Assembly: GCA_964392085.1 (NCBI GenBank)
Contig: CAYMOV010000001.1
Location: 62,001-126,000, forward strand
Source of the DNA: CAYMOV01 sp964392085
Lineage (GTDB): Bacteria > Oederibacteriota > Muellerivitia > Muellerivitales > Muellerivitaceae
Length of the DNA: 64,000 nucleotides
Direction of reading: 5' to 3'
How positions within the stretch are numbered: position 1 is the first letter of the stretch; each line of letters begins with the position of its first letter. The notes beneath the pieces were generated by a model. That model ran no database searches. It saw only the letters and a program-made list of their open reading frames with translations, and was not told the DNA's origin. The position numbers and the translations under genes were made by a program. This document shows positions 9,257 through 16,603 of the stretch, piece after piece.

Positions 9257-10317
9257 ACGGGATCCAAGCCGGCGCGAGGATCGCCGTGGGGTCCCTTCCC
9301 CACGCGGACGCGTTGGCCGCGGTTCGGACCCAGTGCCAAGCTTTCCCCGAGGTTCCCGCTTGGCCCCAGATGCCCAAACGGTCCGTCCGGGAACGCATCA
9401 CCCTCCAAGGGCTATCCGGGCTTCCGGGACTTCATTTCAAACAGGACGGCACCGCGAACTGGTCCCCCCCGTCGGGCGGCTGGGACCTCCTCTCGGTGAA
9501 GCTGATCGAGTCCCGAAAAGCGGGGAACTTAAATTCCGCCGCCCTCACCCCGGACGACGCGGCCGGGTTTTTCTCCTTCCTGAAGGAAGGTCCTTCCCAT
9601 TTCAAACCGGAGCTCCAAGCCGTGAAGGGCCAGTGCGCGGGACCGGTCACCCTGGGTATGGCCCTCCGAAGTCCAGAGGGTAAGCCTTGCCTCCAGGACC
9701 GGGGCGCCATGGAAGCCCTGGTGGAGTACCTGACGAATCACGCCCTCTGGCAGGTCCGGACCCTTTCCACCCTGGGAAAACCCGTGGTGATGTTCCTGGA
9801 TGAGCCTTCCCGGGGGGGATGGGATCCCGTCGGGGCCGGTTTGGACCCGGAAACGGTCCAAGGCTGGTACAACCGGATCCTGGAGCCCCTCCAGGAGGAA
9901 GGCGTCCTCACGGGCCTCCACGCCTGTGGAAAGGGCCCCTACGCCTGGGCCCTCCGTTCCTGCGCCGAGATCTTCCATTTCGACAGTCACCGGTACATGG
10001 ACCCGTTCCTGGTGGAGTCCGACGACGTGGCGGCTTTCCTGGGCCAGGGTGGATGGTTGTCCTTCGGGATGGTTCCGACCGCGATGAGCCACGGGGTTTT
10101 TCCTGAAGCCGCCGGATTGGTCGACCGTTGGATGCGCTTCGCCCACGATTTGTCCCGGCAGGGCGTTCCCGCCGAGACGTTGGGGGCGCAATCCGCCTTT
10201 TCGACTTCCTGCGGATTGGGGGGCGGATCCCTGTCGGTGGCCGAGGAAGCCTCCCGTTGCCTCGCGGGGTTCTCCTCGCTTTGGAAAGTCACTTCCCGAA
10301 TCGGGTTCCCGAAATGA
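9253..10317 (+). CDS. MetE-like (cobalamin-independent methionine synthase C-terminal/UROD superfamily) protein
   Basis: This 354-aa protein resembles the C-terminal catalytic half of MetE and the uroporphyrinogen decarboxylase-like barrel. Visible motifs are AVGSLPHADA at the N-terminus, FLDEP near residue 182, HACGK near 222 and STSCGLGG near 319. The His-x-Cys pair plus the later Cys resemble the zinc ligands of MetE. No N-terminal MetE domain is present, as in the core-MetE proteins known to use a corrinoid methyl donor. Whether it makes methionine is inference; it could be another thiol methyltransferase. It overlaps surE (ATGA) at its start and the VanY-like gene (ATGA) at its end, so all three should be one transcript. 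Confidence 0.7.
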   Translation: MNGIQAGARIAVGSLPHADALAAVRTQCQAFPEVPAWPQMPKRSVRERITLQGLSGLPGLHFKQDGTANWSPPSGGWDLLSVKLIESRKAGNLNSAALTPDDAAGFFSFLKEGPSHFKPELQAVKGQCAGPVTLGMALRSPEGKPCLQDRGAMEALVEYLTNHALWQVRTLSTLGKPVVMFLDEPSRGGWDPVGAGLDPETVQGWYNRILEPLQEEGVLTGLHACGKGPYAWALRSCAEIFHFDSHRYMDPFLVESDDVAAFLGQGGWLSFGMVPTAMSHGVFPEAAGLVDRWMRFAHDLSRQGVPAETLGAQSAFSTSCGLGGGSLSVAEEASRCLAGFSSLWKVTSRIGFPK

Positions 10318-11138
10318 ACGGCGCCCGACTGAGCATCCTTTTCGCTTCGGCCCTGCTTTGGGGATGCGCGCCACGGATCAACCGCCCGCTCCCCAAGGCG
10401 CCCATCCCTGCCCTGAACCACCTGGAGATCCTGGGCCTCCAAAAACCCCCGGATTTGGTCCAGGACCCAGACTCGGGCAATTGGCTGCAGCCGGAGGTCC
10501 TGGGCGCCTACCAATCCCTCCAAGCCGCGGCCTCCCAAGCCGGTTGGCGTCTGGTCATCGTCTCGGGTTACCGGTCCTTCGCCGCCCAGCGGGCGATCTG
10601 GAACCGGAAAGTCCGCGCCTATCGGGTCACCCGGGGCTTGGATCCCGGCGGCAACATCGAGCGGGTGATGAAATATACCTCGATCCCCGGCATCTCCCGC
10701 CACCATTGGGGAACCGACCTGGACCTGGGGGAATGGACCATCCACCCCGCGGTCACGGTGCCGATGGACAGCGGACCCAGCCGGATGAGGCGTTTTTACG
10801 ACTGGTTGGATCTCCACGCGCCCGACTATGGTTTTTGCCGGGCCTACCGGGGAGGCTCGGGCGCCATCCAGGATGAGCCCTGGCATTGGTCCTTTGTCCG
10901 ATTGGCGGCGGCCTACGCCATGGAATTCCAGGGGATCCGCGACTTCGACGAGCTCCAAAACCGCCAAGTGGAGGGTTCGGAATGGATCGAGACCCATTTC
11001 CTCGAGATCAAGCGCCTGCAAATCGATTCCGTGGACCCGGAATGCAATGGGGAAGGGGAACCTTTCGCCGGGAAGTCCCGTCGGGCGATGCCCAACCCTC
11101 CCTCGGACGGCCCGCTCCCGGTTGAGGGGGATCATTGA
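10314..11138 (+). CDS. Lipoprotein D,D-carboxypeptidase/D-alanyl-D-alanine dipeptidase-like (VanY/M15 family)
   Basis: Predicted envelope peptidase of 274 aa that trims peptidoglycan stem peptides. The start carries a lipoprotein signal with the lipobox LLWGC (Cys near residue 18). The M15 zinc-peptidase motifs are SGYRSF near residue 84, HHWGTDLDL near 130 (His and Asp zinc ligands) and DEPWHW near 188 (catalytic Glu and zinc His). The start ATG overlaps the previous stop. A strong promoter for the next gene lies across this gene's stop codon. Confidence 0.82.
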   Translation: MNGARLSILFASALLWGCAPRINRPLPKAPIPALNHLEILGLQKPPDLVQDPDSGNWLQPEVLGAYQSLQAAASQAGWRLVIVSGYRSFAAQRAIWNRKVRAYRVTRGLDPGGNIERVMKYTSIPGISRHHWGTDLDLGEWTIHPAVTVPMDSGPSRMRRFYDWLDLHAPDYGFCRAYRGGSGAIQDEPWHWSFVRLAAAYAMEFQGIRDFDELQNRQVEGSEWIETHFLEIKRLQIDSVDPECNGEGEPFAGKSRRAMPNPPSDGPLPVEGDH

Positions 11139-11163
11139 CTTGCGCCCCGCCGAATCTTAGGAT
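11135..11163 (+). promoter_or_regulatory. Sigma70-type promoter of the NifU-domain gene
   Basis: TTGACT (11135-11140), a 17-bp spacer, then TAGGAT (11158-11163), overlapping the end of the VanY-like gene. The predicted start near 11170 leaves a short leader with AGGAAGG before the ATG at 11184. TAGGAT also appears as the -10 box of coaD and hom. Confidence 0.72.
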
Positions 11164-11183
11164 TAATCGCAGGAAGGTGTCCC

Positions 11184-11405
11184 ATGAAGGAACGAGTGGA
11201 AGCGGTTTTGAACCAATTGCGGCCCATGTTGCAGGCCGATGGCGGCAATATTGAGTTGGTGGGGATCACCGCCGAAGGGGTCGTCCAAGTCCGGCTCCAA
11301 GGCGCATGCCATTCCTGTCCCTCGGCGATCATGACCCTGAAACAAGGCGTGGAACGGCTGGTCCGGGAACAAGTGCCCGAAGTCATTGAAGTGGTGGCGG
11401 TTTAA
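11184..11405 (+). CDS. NifU C-terminal-domain iron-sulfur scaffold protein
   Basis: This 73-aa protein consists only of the NifU C-terminal (Nfu) domain, which transiently carries an iron-sulfur cluster for delivery to apo-proteins. The core ADGGNIELV is followed by the cluster-binding CHSC (CxxC). Nearby clients could include PurF and the radical SAM protein, both iron-sulfur enzymes in this window, but that link is inference. The stop TAA lies inside the terminal repeat of the MITE-like element that follows. Confidence 0.9.
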   Translation: MKERVEAVLNQLRPMLQADGGNIELVGITAEGVVQVRLQGACHSCPSAIMTLKQGVERLVREQVPEVIEVVAV

Positions 11406-11551
11406 CAGGGTGCTGAATAAGTGTTTTGAAACCCAGTCATCAGCCATGTGGTTCGAGCGAACCGCTGTAAATCCCCCGGTTTTTAGGGGGAAGATTCGCG
11501 AGCAAGACATGAAAAAGTCTCTTCAGTTCGACTTTTTCACCAACCTGATAA
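11402..11551. mobile_element. MITE-like non-coding element, copy A (150 bp)
   Basis: The ends are imperfect terminal inverted repeats: 11402-11422 and the complement of 11531-11551 agree at 17 of 21 positions (TTAACAGGGTGCTGAATAAG against TTATCAGGTTGGTGAAAAAG). Inside are three hairpins: GGTTCG-AG-CGAACC, TCCCCC with GGGGGA, and GAAAAAGTC with GACTTTTTC. Most of it matches, in opposite orientation, blocks of the element at 62186-62452. It encodes no protein. Confidence 0.6.
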
Positions 11552-11594
11552 GCCGAAATTGGCCGATCGGACCCCAAGAATCCCCATCCTTCCG

Positions 11595-11623
11595 TTGAAG
11601 CTTTTCCTGCGTTTCCTTATACT
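11595..11623 (+). promoter_or_regulatory. Sigma70-type promoter upstream of purB
   Basis: TTGAAG (11595-11600), a 17-bp spacer, then TATACT (11618-11623); predicted start near 11630. It is the best promoter candidate for the purine cluster, but a terminator-like hairpin follows within about 20 nt. Confidence 0.65.
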
Positions 11624-11648
11624 GCCTTCACCTCTCTTCGCCCACCTG

Positions 11649-11677
11649 ACGCCCCCTTGAGGGGCGTTGTTTTTTTT
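11649..11677 (+). terminator. Terminator-like hairpin in the purB leader (possible attenuator)
   Basis: ACGCCCC (11649-11655) pairs with GGGGCGT (11661-11667) and is followed by a T-rich run ending at 11677. It lies between the predicted purB promoter and the gene, so it would stop transcription after about 45 nt unless read through. No alternative antiterminator pairing was identified with certainty. Confidence 0.6.
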
Positions 11678-11871
11678 AACAACCGACTCTTCCAATCCCT
11701 GGTCAAGTGCCAGCCCGTTTCAAACCGAAACAGGGTGTCGGATTTGTCTTATTATCGCCAGGGTCGAAAACGCAATGGGTGGGGGACGTGGGTTGGGGTG
11801 GTACCAGCCGTGATGGGACCTCGGCCGGATGACCGGGGAATTGGGGACGTCCAACAACGCGATTTTTAAAT
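11678..11871. other. Remainder of the purB upstream region
   Basis: The gap between the NifU-domain gene and purB is 476 nt. Beyond the MITE-like element and the promoter/terminator pair, this part holds only a small hairpin (GTTTC-AAACC-GAAAC near 11716) and a weak TATTAT near 11750. I see no gene and no recognisable purine riboswitch. Confidence 0.5.
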
Positions 11872-11881
11872 GGAGGTTTTC

Positions 11882-13177
11882 TTGATCGCCCGCTACCAAC
11901 TCCCCGAGATGGGGTCCTTGTGGAATGAGGAAGCGAAATTCGGGGCTTGGCTCCAGGTGGAGCTGGCGGCCTGCGAGGCATGGGCCCGGTTGGGCCGGAT
12001 CCCCCAAAAAGACCTCGCGATTATCCTCAAGCGGGCCAAGTTCTCCCTCAAGCGCATCGAGGCCATTGAGCAGGTCACCAACCATGACCTGATCGCCTTC
12101 CTCACCAGCGTATCCGAGTACGTGGGGCCCACCTCCCGACACATCCATCTCGGCATGACCTCCACCGACGTCGTGGACACGGCGCAGTCCCTCCAGCTGG
12201 TGGCTTCCTGCGACCTGATCCGGGACCAACTCCTCGACCTCCGGAAGATCCTGAAGCGCCTCGCCAAGGAACACCGGTACAGCCTCATGATGGGCCGGAC
12301 CCACGGGGTACACGCCGAGCCCGTCACCTTCGGGCTCAAGATGGCCCTGTGGTTCGACGAGGTGGGGCGACACCTGGAACGCCTCCGGTTGGCCCGCAAG
12401 GATGTGGCGGTGGGGAAGATTTCCGGGGCCGTGGGAACCTTCGCCAACATCGACCCGCGGGTCGAGAGCCTGGTCTGCAAGCGGCTGGGGTTGAAGCCGG
12501 CTCCCGTCTCCACCCAGACCCTCCAACGCGACCGGCACGCCTTTTTCCTCTCGGTGCTCCAGGGCATCGGGAATTCCCTCGAGAAGTTCTCCACCGAGAT
12601 CCGGAACCTCCAAAGGACCGAGATCCTGGAGGTGGAGGAATTCTTCGCGAAGGGCCAGAAGGGATCCTCCGCCATGCCCCACAAGCGGAACCCCCTGACC
12701 TGCGAGCGGGTGGCGGGCTTGGCCCGGGTGCTCCGCGGGTACGCCTTGGCGGCCCAGGAGAACGTGGCCCTTTGGCACGAGCGGGACATCACCCACTCGG
12801 GGGCCGAACGGATCATCCTGCCGGACGCTTGCATCCTCACGCACTACATGCTCGCCAAGTTCATCGGCATCATGGACCGCCTCAACGTCTATCCCAAGCG
12901 CATGCTCCGCAACATGGAGCTCACCCGGGGACTGCTGTTCTCCCAACGGGTGCTGTTGGCCCTGGTGGATTCGGGCCTGACCCGCGAGAAGTCCTACGCG
13001 ATCGTCCAGCGGAGCGCCATGCGGGCCTGGGAAGAGGAACTGGATTTTCGGGAGCTCATCCGCCAGGACCCCGCGGTCCAGGCGCGGGTCGATTCCCGCG
13101 TCCTGGAGAAGTGCTTCGACGTGTCCCATCACCTGAAGAACGTGGATTTCATCCTCCGCCGCGCGGGAGTGCTTTGA
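11882..13177 (+). CDS. purB: Adenylosuccinate lyase
   Basis: Purine biosynthesis enzyme cleaving SAICAR to AICAR and adenylosuccinate to AMP; fumarase/aspartase superfamily, 431 aa. The signature loop GSSAMPHKRNP lies near residue 260, with TSTDVVDTAQ and the catalytic His region MGRTHGVHAEP upstream. TTG at 11882 is chosen as start: GGAGG at 11872-11876 sits 5 nt before it and translation begins IARYQLPEMGSLW, the usual PurB N-terminus. The upstream ATG at 11870 overlaps that ribosome binding site. It opens a cluster in Bacillus-like order. Confidence 0.95.
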   Translation: MIARYQLPEMGSLWNEEAKFGAWLQVELAACEAWARLGRIPQKDLAIILKRAKFSLKRIEAIEQVTNHDLIAFLTSVSEYVGPTSRHIHLGMTSTDVVDTAQSLQLVASCDLIRDQLLDLRKILKRLAKEHRYSLMMGRTHGVHAEPVTFGLKMALWFDEVGRHLERLRLARKDVAVGKISGAVGTFANIDPRVESLVCKRLGLKPAPVSTQTLQRDRHAFFLSVLQGIGNSLEKFSTEIRNLQRTEILEVEEFFAKGQKGSSAMPHKRNPLTCERVAGLARVLRGYALAAQENVALWHERDITHSGAERIILPDACILTHYMLAKFIGIMDRLNVYPKRMLRNMELTRGLLFSQRVLLALVDSGLTREKSYAIVQRSAMRAWEEELDFRELIRQDPAVQARVDSRVLEKCFDVSHHLKNVDFILRRAGVL

Positions 13178-13189
13178 TCAATGAGCGAT

Positions 13190-13250
13190 GCTGAATTAGG
13201 GATGCTGTAGGTGGCCATTCCTAATGACGGATTCCTCATTCCTAATTTTG
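13190..13250. repeat. Inverted repeat between purB and purS (word family ATTAGGRATG)
   Basis: GAATTAGGGATG on the left faces CATTCCTAATTTTG and CCATTCCTAATGAC on the right, i.e. inverted copies of the word ATTAGGAATG. It fills most of the 88-nt gap and resembles the repeat before surE. Confidence 0.5.
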
Positions 13251-13265
13251 TTTAGGGAGTCGAAA

Positions 13266-13520
13266 ATGAGCTGGCACGCCAACGTTTACGTGACTTTGAA
13301 GCCCTCGGTCCTGGATCCCCAGGGGGCCACGGTGCAGCGCGCCCTGTCCCAAATGGGCTATCCGGCGGTGACCGGCGTCCGGATGGGGAAGTTCACCGAG
13401 ATGGAAATGGACGACAAGCTGTCCGAGGCCGAGGCGAAGAAGCAGGTCAACGAAATCTGCGACAAGCTCCTGGCCAACCCCAACATCGAGACCTACCGGT
13501 TCACCCTGGAGAAGAAATAA
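13266..13520 (+). CDS. purS: Phosphoribosylformylglycinamidine synthase subunit PurS
   Basis: Small (84 aa) structural subunit of the three-part FGAM synthase, bridging PurQ and PurL. The sequence SWHANVYVTLKPSVLDPQG and the VRMGKFTEM segment are typical. ATG 13266 is preceded by AGGGAG (13254-13259); an in-frame ATG at 13224 would put the inverted repeat into the protein and is rejected. purQ begins 2 nt after the stop. Confidence 0.96.
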   Translation: MSWHANVYVTLKPSVLDPQGATVQRALSQMGYPAVTGVRMGKFTEMEMDDKLSEAEAKKQVNEICDKLLANPNIETYRFTLEKK

Positions 13521-13522
13521 AG

Positions 13523-14221
13523 ATGAAATTCTCCGTCACCGTCTTCCCGGGCTCCAACTGCGACCACGACTGCGAAACCGTCCTCCGGGACGTGATGAAG
13601 CAACCCGTCGAGATGATCTGGCACAAGGACACCGACCTGAAGAAGCCCGATTGCGTGGTGGTTCCGGGGGGCTTCTCCTACGGGGATTACCTCCGGACCG
13701 GCGCCATCGCCCGTTTCAGCCCCGTCATGCGCTCGGTGGCGGATTTCGCGGCCCAAGGCGGGTTGGTGATCGGCATCTGCAACGGTTTCCAGATCCTTTG
13801 CGAGGCGGGCCTCCTGCCGGGGGCCCTGATCCGAAACCGCGGCCTCCAGTTCATCTGCCAGAATGTCTGGCTCCGGGTCGAGGACAACCGCACCCTCTTC
13901 ACGAACGCCTGTGAAAAGGGCCAAGTCCTCAAGATCCCCATCGCCCACGGCGAGGGCAATTACTTCATCGAGCCCGCCGGCCTGGAGAGGATCGAGGGTG
14001 AGGGGCAGGTCGTTGTGCGCTATTGCTCCCCCCAGGGGGCGGTTAACGACGCCTCCAACCCGAACGGCTCCCTCCACAACATCGCGGGGATCCGGAACGC
14101 CCGGGGCAACGTCTTCGGCCTGATGCCCCACCCCGACCGGTCCGGCGAGGAACCCCTGGGTTCCGCCGACGGCGTGCTGATCTGGAAATCCATCCTGAAC
14201 TCACTGGCGGTGGCGAAATGA
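13523..14221 (+). CDS. purQ: Phosphoribosylformylglycinamidine synthase glutaminase subunit PurQ
   Basis: Class I glutamine amidotransferase (232 aa) supplying ammonia to PurL. The nucleophile elbow GICNGFQ holds the catalytic Cys near residue 85, and the C-terminal GLMPHPDRS supplies the His and partner of the triad. FPGSNCDHDC at the N-terminus is family-typical. Its stop overlaps the purL start (ATGA), implying translational coupling of the subunits. Confidence 0.97.
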   Translation: MKFSVTVFPGSNCDHDCETVLRDVMKQPVEMIWHKDTDLKKPDCVVVPGGFSYGDYLRTGAIARFSPVMRSVADFAAQGGLVIGICNGFQILCEAGLLPGALIRNRGLQFICQNVWLRVEDNRTLFTNACEKGQVLKIPIAHGEGNYFIEPAGLERIEGEGQVVVRYCSPQGAVNDASNPNGSLHNIAGIRNARGNVFGLMPHPDRSGEEPLGSADGVLIWKSILNSLAVAK

Positions 14222-16440
14222 CCCCCTTGCTCCCCGAAGTCACCGACGCGATCGTCAAGGAACACGGCCTCAAGCCCGACGAATACGCCCGCATCCTGGA
14301 GATCCTGGGGCGGAAACCCAACCTCAACGAGCTGGGCGTCTACTCCGTCATGTGGTCCGAGCATTGCGGCTACAAGCATTCCAGGTCCCTCCTGAAGGGC
14401 CTGCCCACCAAGGGCGACAAGGTGCTCCAGGGACCCGGTGAAAACGCCGGGATCCTCGATATCGGGGACGGATGGGCCGTGGCCTTCAAGGTGGAGAGCC
14501 ACAACCATCCCTCGGCCATCGAGCCCTACCAAGGCGCGGCCACCGGCGTCGGCGGCATCCTACGGGACATCTTCACGATGGGCGCCCGCCCGGTCGCCTC
14601 CCTGAACTCCCTCCGGTTCGGCAGCCTGGAGGACCCCACGGTCAAACGGCTTTTCTCGGGGGTCGTGAAGGGCATCGCCGACTACGGCAATTGCATGGGC
14701 ATCCCCACGGTGGCCGGGGAGGTGGTCTTCGACGACTGTTACGCCGGCAACTGCCTGGTCAACGCCATGAGCGTCGGCCTTTGCCGACACGAGCACATCA
14801 TCCGGGGCAAGGCCACCGGCGTGGGCAACGCGGTCATCTATATCGGTTCGACGACCGGGCGGGACGGCATCCACGGGGCGACCTTCGCCTCCACGGAGAT
14901 CACCGACGCCACCACCGAGAAGCGGAGCGCGGTCCAGGTGGCCGACCCCTTCATGGAAAAACTTTTGATGGAAGCCACCCTCGAACTGATCCATAACGAC
15001 CTCCTGGTCGGCATCCAGGACATGGGGGCCGCCGGGTTGACCTGCAGCACCTGTGAGATGGCCAGCCGGGGCGGGGCCGGCATCGAGATCGACGTCACCA
15101 AGGTGCCCCAGCGCGAGAACGGCATGTCGCCCTATGAGATCCTCCTGTCCGAGTCCCAGGAGCGCATGTTGCTGGTGGCCAAGCCGGGCTGTGAGCGGAA
15201 GGTGCACGACGTCCTGGCCAAATGGGACCTGCACGCCGCCACCATCGGCACCGTCACCGACACCGGGAAGATGGTCGTGAAGGAGGCCGGGAAGGTCGTG
15301 GTGGAGGTCCCGGCGGAATCCTTGACCGACGCGCCCGTCTACCATCCCTCCAAGTCCGAGCCGGCATCCTTCAAAACGCACCGTACCTTCGACGAATCCA
15401 AGGTTGCCGTGCCGGGCGACCTCAACGGCGTCCTGCTACGGCTCCTGGACGACCCCACCATCGCCTCCAAGCGTTGGGTTTACCGGCAGTACGACCACAT
15501 GGTCCGGACCAACAGCCTCATCCGGCCCGGCTCCGACGCGGCAGTGCTCCGGGTGAAGGGGACGGACCGGGGCTTGGCGATGGCCATCGACTGTATCGGC
15601 GCGCTTTGCGCCCTGGACCCTTACGAGGGAGCCAAGGCCGCGGTCTGCGAGGCTGCCCGAAACGTGTCCTGTTCCGGCGCGACGCCCATCGGCGTGACCG
15701 ACTGCCTGAACTTCGGCAACCCGGAGAAGCCCGAGGTCTATTGGACCTTCGAGCGGGTCATCGCCGGGCTCGGCGACGCCTGCCGGGCCCTCGGGGTGCC
15801 CATCACGGGCGGAAACGTTTCCTTCTACAACGAGAACCCCACGGGCGCCGTGGACCCCACGCCGGTCATCGGCATGATGGGGCTTTTCGAGGACGTCTCC
15901 AAGCGGGCCACCCAATGGTTCAAGGCCGAGGGCGACGCCGTGTATCTCCTGGGTTCGCTCCAAGATTCCATCGGTGCCAGCCATTACCTGCGGGTCGTCC
16001 ATGGCTTGAAGACCGGTAAGGTGGCTGAGGTGAAGCTGGACCTCGAGGTCTCGGTCCAAAAGGCCGTCCGGGTTTTAATCCAGGACGGGCTCGCCCAAAG
16101 CGCCCATGACTGCTCGGACGGCGGGTTCGCGGTGGCCCTGGCCGAATGCTGTTTCACGGGCCAGACCCATGAGGCCACCAGCCTGGGGGTCCAAGCCTCG
16201 CTTCCGGGCGAGGGCCGGGTCGATGGCCGCCTGTTCGGCGAAACCGCCAGCCGGGTGATCGTCTCCTGCAAGCCGGGGGACGCCGCCAAGTTGGAGGAAA
16301 AGGCCCGGGCGCTCGGGGTGCCGGTGGCCAAGATCGGGACCGTGGGCGGCGACCGGATCGCGGTGAAGGGTTACTTGGATATCCCAGTCGAGAAGGCCTC
16401 CGAAGCCTTCTTTGGGGCCATTGAAAAGAGGATGTCGTAG
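14218..16440 (+). CDS. purL: Phosphoribosylformylglycinamidine synthase subunit PurL (small type)
   Basis: ATP-dependent synthase subunit that converts FGAR to FGAM. At 740 aa it is the short PurL form that requires PurS and PurQ, both encoded immediately upstream. Recognisable are YSVMWSEHCGYKHS, the active-site HNHPSAIEPYQGAATGVGG segment, and the DMGAAGLTCSTCEMASRGG region of the first AIRS-like half, with a second half from about residue 420. It overlaps purQ by 4 nt. Confidence 0.97.
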   Translation: MTPLLPEVTDAIVKEHGLKPDEYARILEILGRKPNLNELGVYSVMWSEHCGYKHSRSLLKGLPTKGDKVLQGPGENAGILDIGDGWAVAFKVESHNHPSAIEPYQGAATGVGGILRDIFTMGARPVASLNSLRFGSLEDPTVKRLFSGVVKGIADYGNCMGIPTVAGEVVFDDCYAGNCLVNAMSVGLCRHEHIIRGKATGVGNAVIYIGSTTGRDGIHGATFASTEITDATTEKRSAVQVADPFMEKLLMEATLELIHNDLLVGIQDMGAAGLTCSTCEMASRGGAGIEIDVTKVPQRENGMSPYEILLSESQERMLLVAKPGCERKVHDVLAKWDLHAATIGTVTDTGKMVVKEAGKVVVEVPAESLTDAPVYHPSKSEPASFKTHRTFDESKVAVPGDLNGVLLRLLDDPTIASKRWVYRQYDHMVRTNSLIRPGSDAAVLRVKGTDRGLAMAIDCIGALCALDPYEGAKAAVCEAARNVSCSGATPIGVTDCLNFGNPEKPEVYWTFERVIAGLGDACRALGVPITGGNVSFYNENPTGAVDPTPVIGMMGLFEDVSKRATQWFKAEGDAVYLLGSLQDSIGASHYLRVVHGLKTGKVAEVKLDLEVSVQKAVRVLIQDGLAQSAHDCSDGGFAVALAECCFTGQTHEATSLGVQASLPGEGRVDGRLFGETASRVIVSCKPGDAAKLEEKARALGVPVAKIGTVGGDRIAVKGYLDIPVEKASEAFFGAIEKRMS

Positions 16441-16454
16441 GCGGAACATGAACA

Positions 16455-16590
16455 GGCAATCGCGGATGGCGGAGTGCGATTGGCGGATGGCAAAGTAAAC
16501 GACCAAGTAGTGGATGGCATGGGAAGTGGTCGCGGTCGGCGGTTTTCGGTTGGCTTGGGCCATCCGCTATCCGCCATCCGCCAACAGCGG
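16455..16590. repeat. Large inverted repeat in the purL-purF gap (word GGCGGATGGC)
   Basis: Left arm about 16461-16490 (CGGATGGCGGAGTGCGATTG then GGCGGATGGC) and right arm about 16560-16590 (GCCATCCGCTATCCGCCATC then CGCC) are inverted copies of the same reiterated word. The right arm abuts the purF ribosome binding site at 16593-16598, so in a purLF transcript the structure could sequester or expose it. Confidence 0.6.
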
Positions 16591-16603
16591 TCGAGGGGGA
16601 TTC

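Noticed and set aside
11457..11598. Short open frame through the MITE-like element (47 codons from the GTG at 11457)
   Set aside because: No ribosome binding site and no resemblance to a protein; the sequence is better explained by the inverted-repeat element.
11406..11881. Purine riboswitch upstream of purB
   Set aside because: I looked for the conserved purine aptamer loops and found none; only the MITE-like element and a promoter/terminator pair are present.
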